Of a stretch of DNA of 64,000 nucleotides, positions 63,868 to 64,000 are shown one piece after another (positions within the stretch are counted from its first letter, which is position 1; each line of letters starts with the position of its first letter). Source of the stretch: a virus; the IMG/VR virus record IMGVR_UViG_3300050821_003228, positions 33,818 through 97,817 of that record; one strand, given 5' to 3'. The position numbers and the translations under genes are program-made. The notes under the pieces are model-generated. The model saw only the letters and a list, made by a program, of their open reading frames with translations. It did no database searches and had not been told where the DNA came from.

Positions 63868-64000
63868 TAGAGACTGTCCTACATGCCCGAATTTCAGATG
63901 ACCTAGAGCCTACCTGATACAGAGATAGGCTCTAGGATTGGCTGCTATTGCAATTGTGAATCATCGCATAGCAGGGCGGAACCCACAATTACGTCATAGT
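63868..64000. other. Gene-free end of window with hairpin
   Basis: Contains CTAGAGCCTA/TAGGCTCTAG (63910-63942), a 10-bp inverted repeat with 13-nt loop. No gene or tRNA recognised; probably continues into sequence beyond the window. Confidence 0.4.

Overview
This 64 kb window is a piece of a large, tRNA-rich tailed-phage genome, AT-leaning (about 40% G+C by eye). Diagnostic genes are phage-type recA, a primase-helicase, class II ribonucleotide reductase, a GH108 endolysin, co-chaperonin GroES without GroEL, at least seven HNH, GIY-YIG or EndoVII nucleases, and tightly overlapping genes. The virion genes for capsid, portal and terminase are not here, so the genome continues beyond the window. 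Several virion-associated proteins carry Sec or lipoprotein signals, and many promoters sit 5-7 nt from an ATG (leaderless mRNAs). This suggests a didermic host that uses leaderless transcripts widely. Acidobacteriota is only a guess.

Layout: 1-9.3 kb (+) holds structural and internal-virion-like proteins, a cell-wall hydrolase candidate and a membrane protein. 9.3-11.3 kb (+) holds a DEDD exonuclease and small nucleotide-metabolism-like genes. 11.3-17.1 kb is the first RNA-rich island: ten tRNAs, groES, a TROVE/Ro60-like gene, a ClpP-like protease and several structured non-coding RNAs. 17.1-23.4 kb carries secreted or virion proteins, including a 1,289-aa glycoside-hydrolase-like protein. 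23.4-25.6 kb is a second island with 15 tRNAs, closed by a strong terminator. 25.6-31.5 kb carries fibre-like proteins. 31.6-34.0 kb holds the RNR and an HNH gene. Transcription converges at a terminator near 34.1 kb. From there to 64 kb all genes are on the minus strand: MazG, Clp-type AAA+, endolysin, PP2C phosphatase, HD hydrolase, RecA, EndoVII, kinase-like protein, primase-helicase, RlpA-like protein, phosphoesterase, a split PD-(D/E)XK nuclease, tyrosine recombinase, dual-specificity phosphatase, a 651-aa PEP-swivel-like protein, ART-like and HExxH proteins, and a pentapeptide-repeat protein.

The most unusual content is RNA. (i) The Ro60-like gene is flanked by three RNAs with a shared Y-RNA-like architecture: a conserved outer stem plus a tRNA-like module. 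A fourth, module-less copy sits at the 5' end of the Ro mRNA itself. (ii) At 12661-12863 a roughly 200-nt RNA reproduces the 23S rRNA GTPase-associated centre (H42-H44, the L11/thiostrepton site) with an insertion in H44. (iii) A roughly 320-nt multi-hairpin RNA (16607-16926) and a roughly 160-nt two-domain RNA (24957-25113) lie between tRNAs. Together with 25 tRNAs, GroES, ClpP/Clp ATPase and protein kinase/phosphatase homologues, this looks like a programme for controlling host translation, RNA quality control and proteostasis.

Other points of note: three genes between 43.6 and 46.7 kb are broken by single-base shifts in A-runs; an HNH gene splits a PD-(D/E)XK nuclease; a two-hairpin intercistronic element recurs four times at 60.8-63.1 kb; and the word CGGGC/GCCCG is strikingly frequent.
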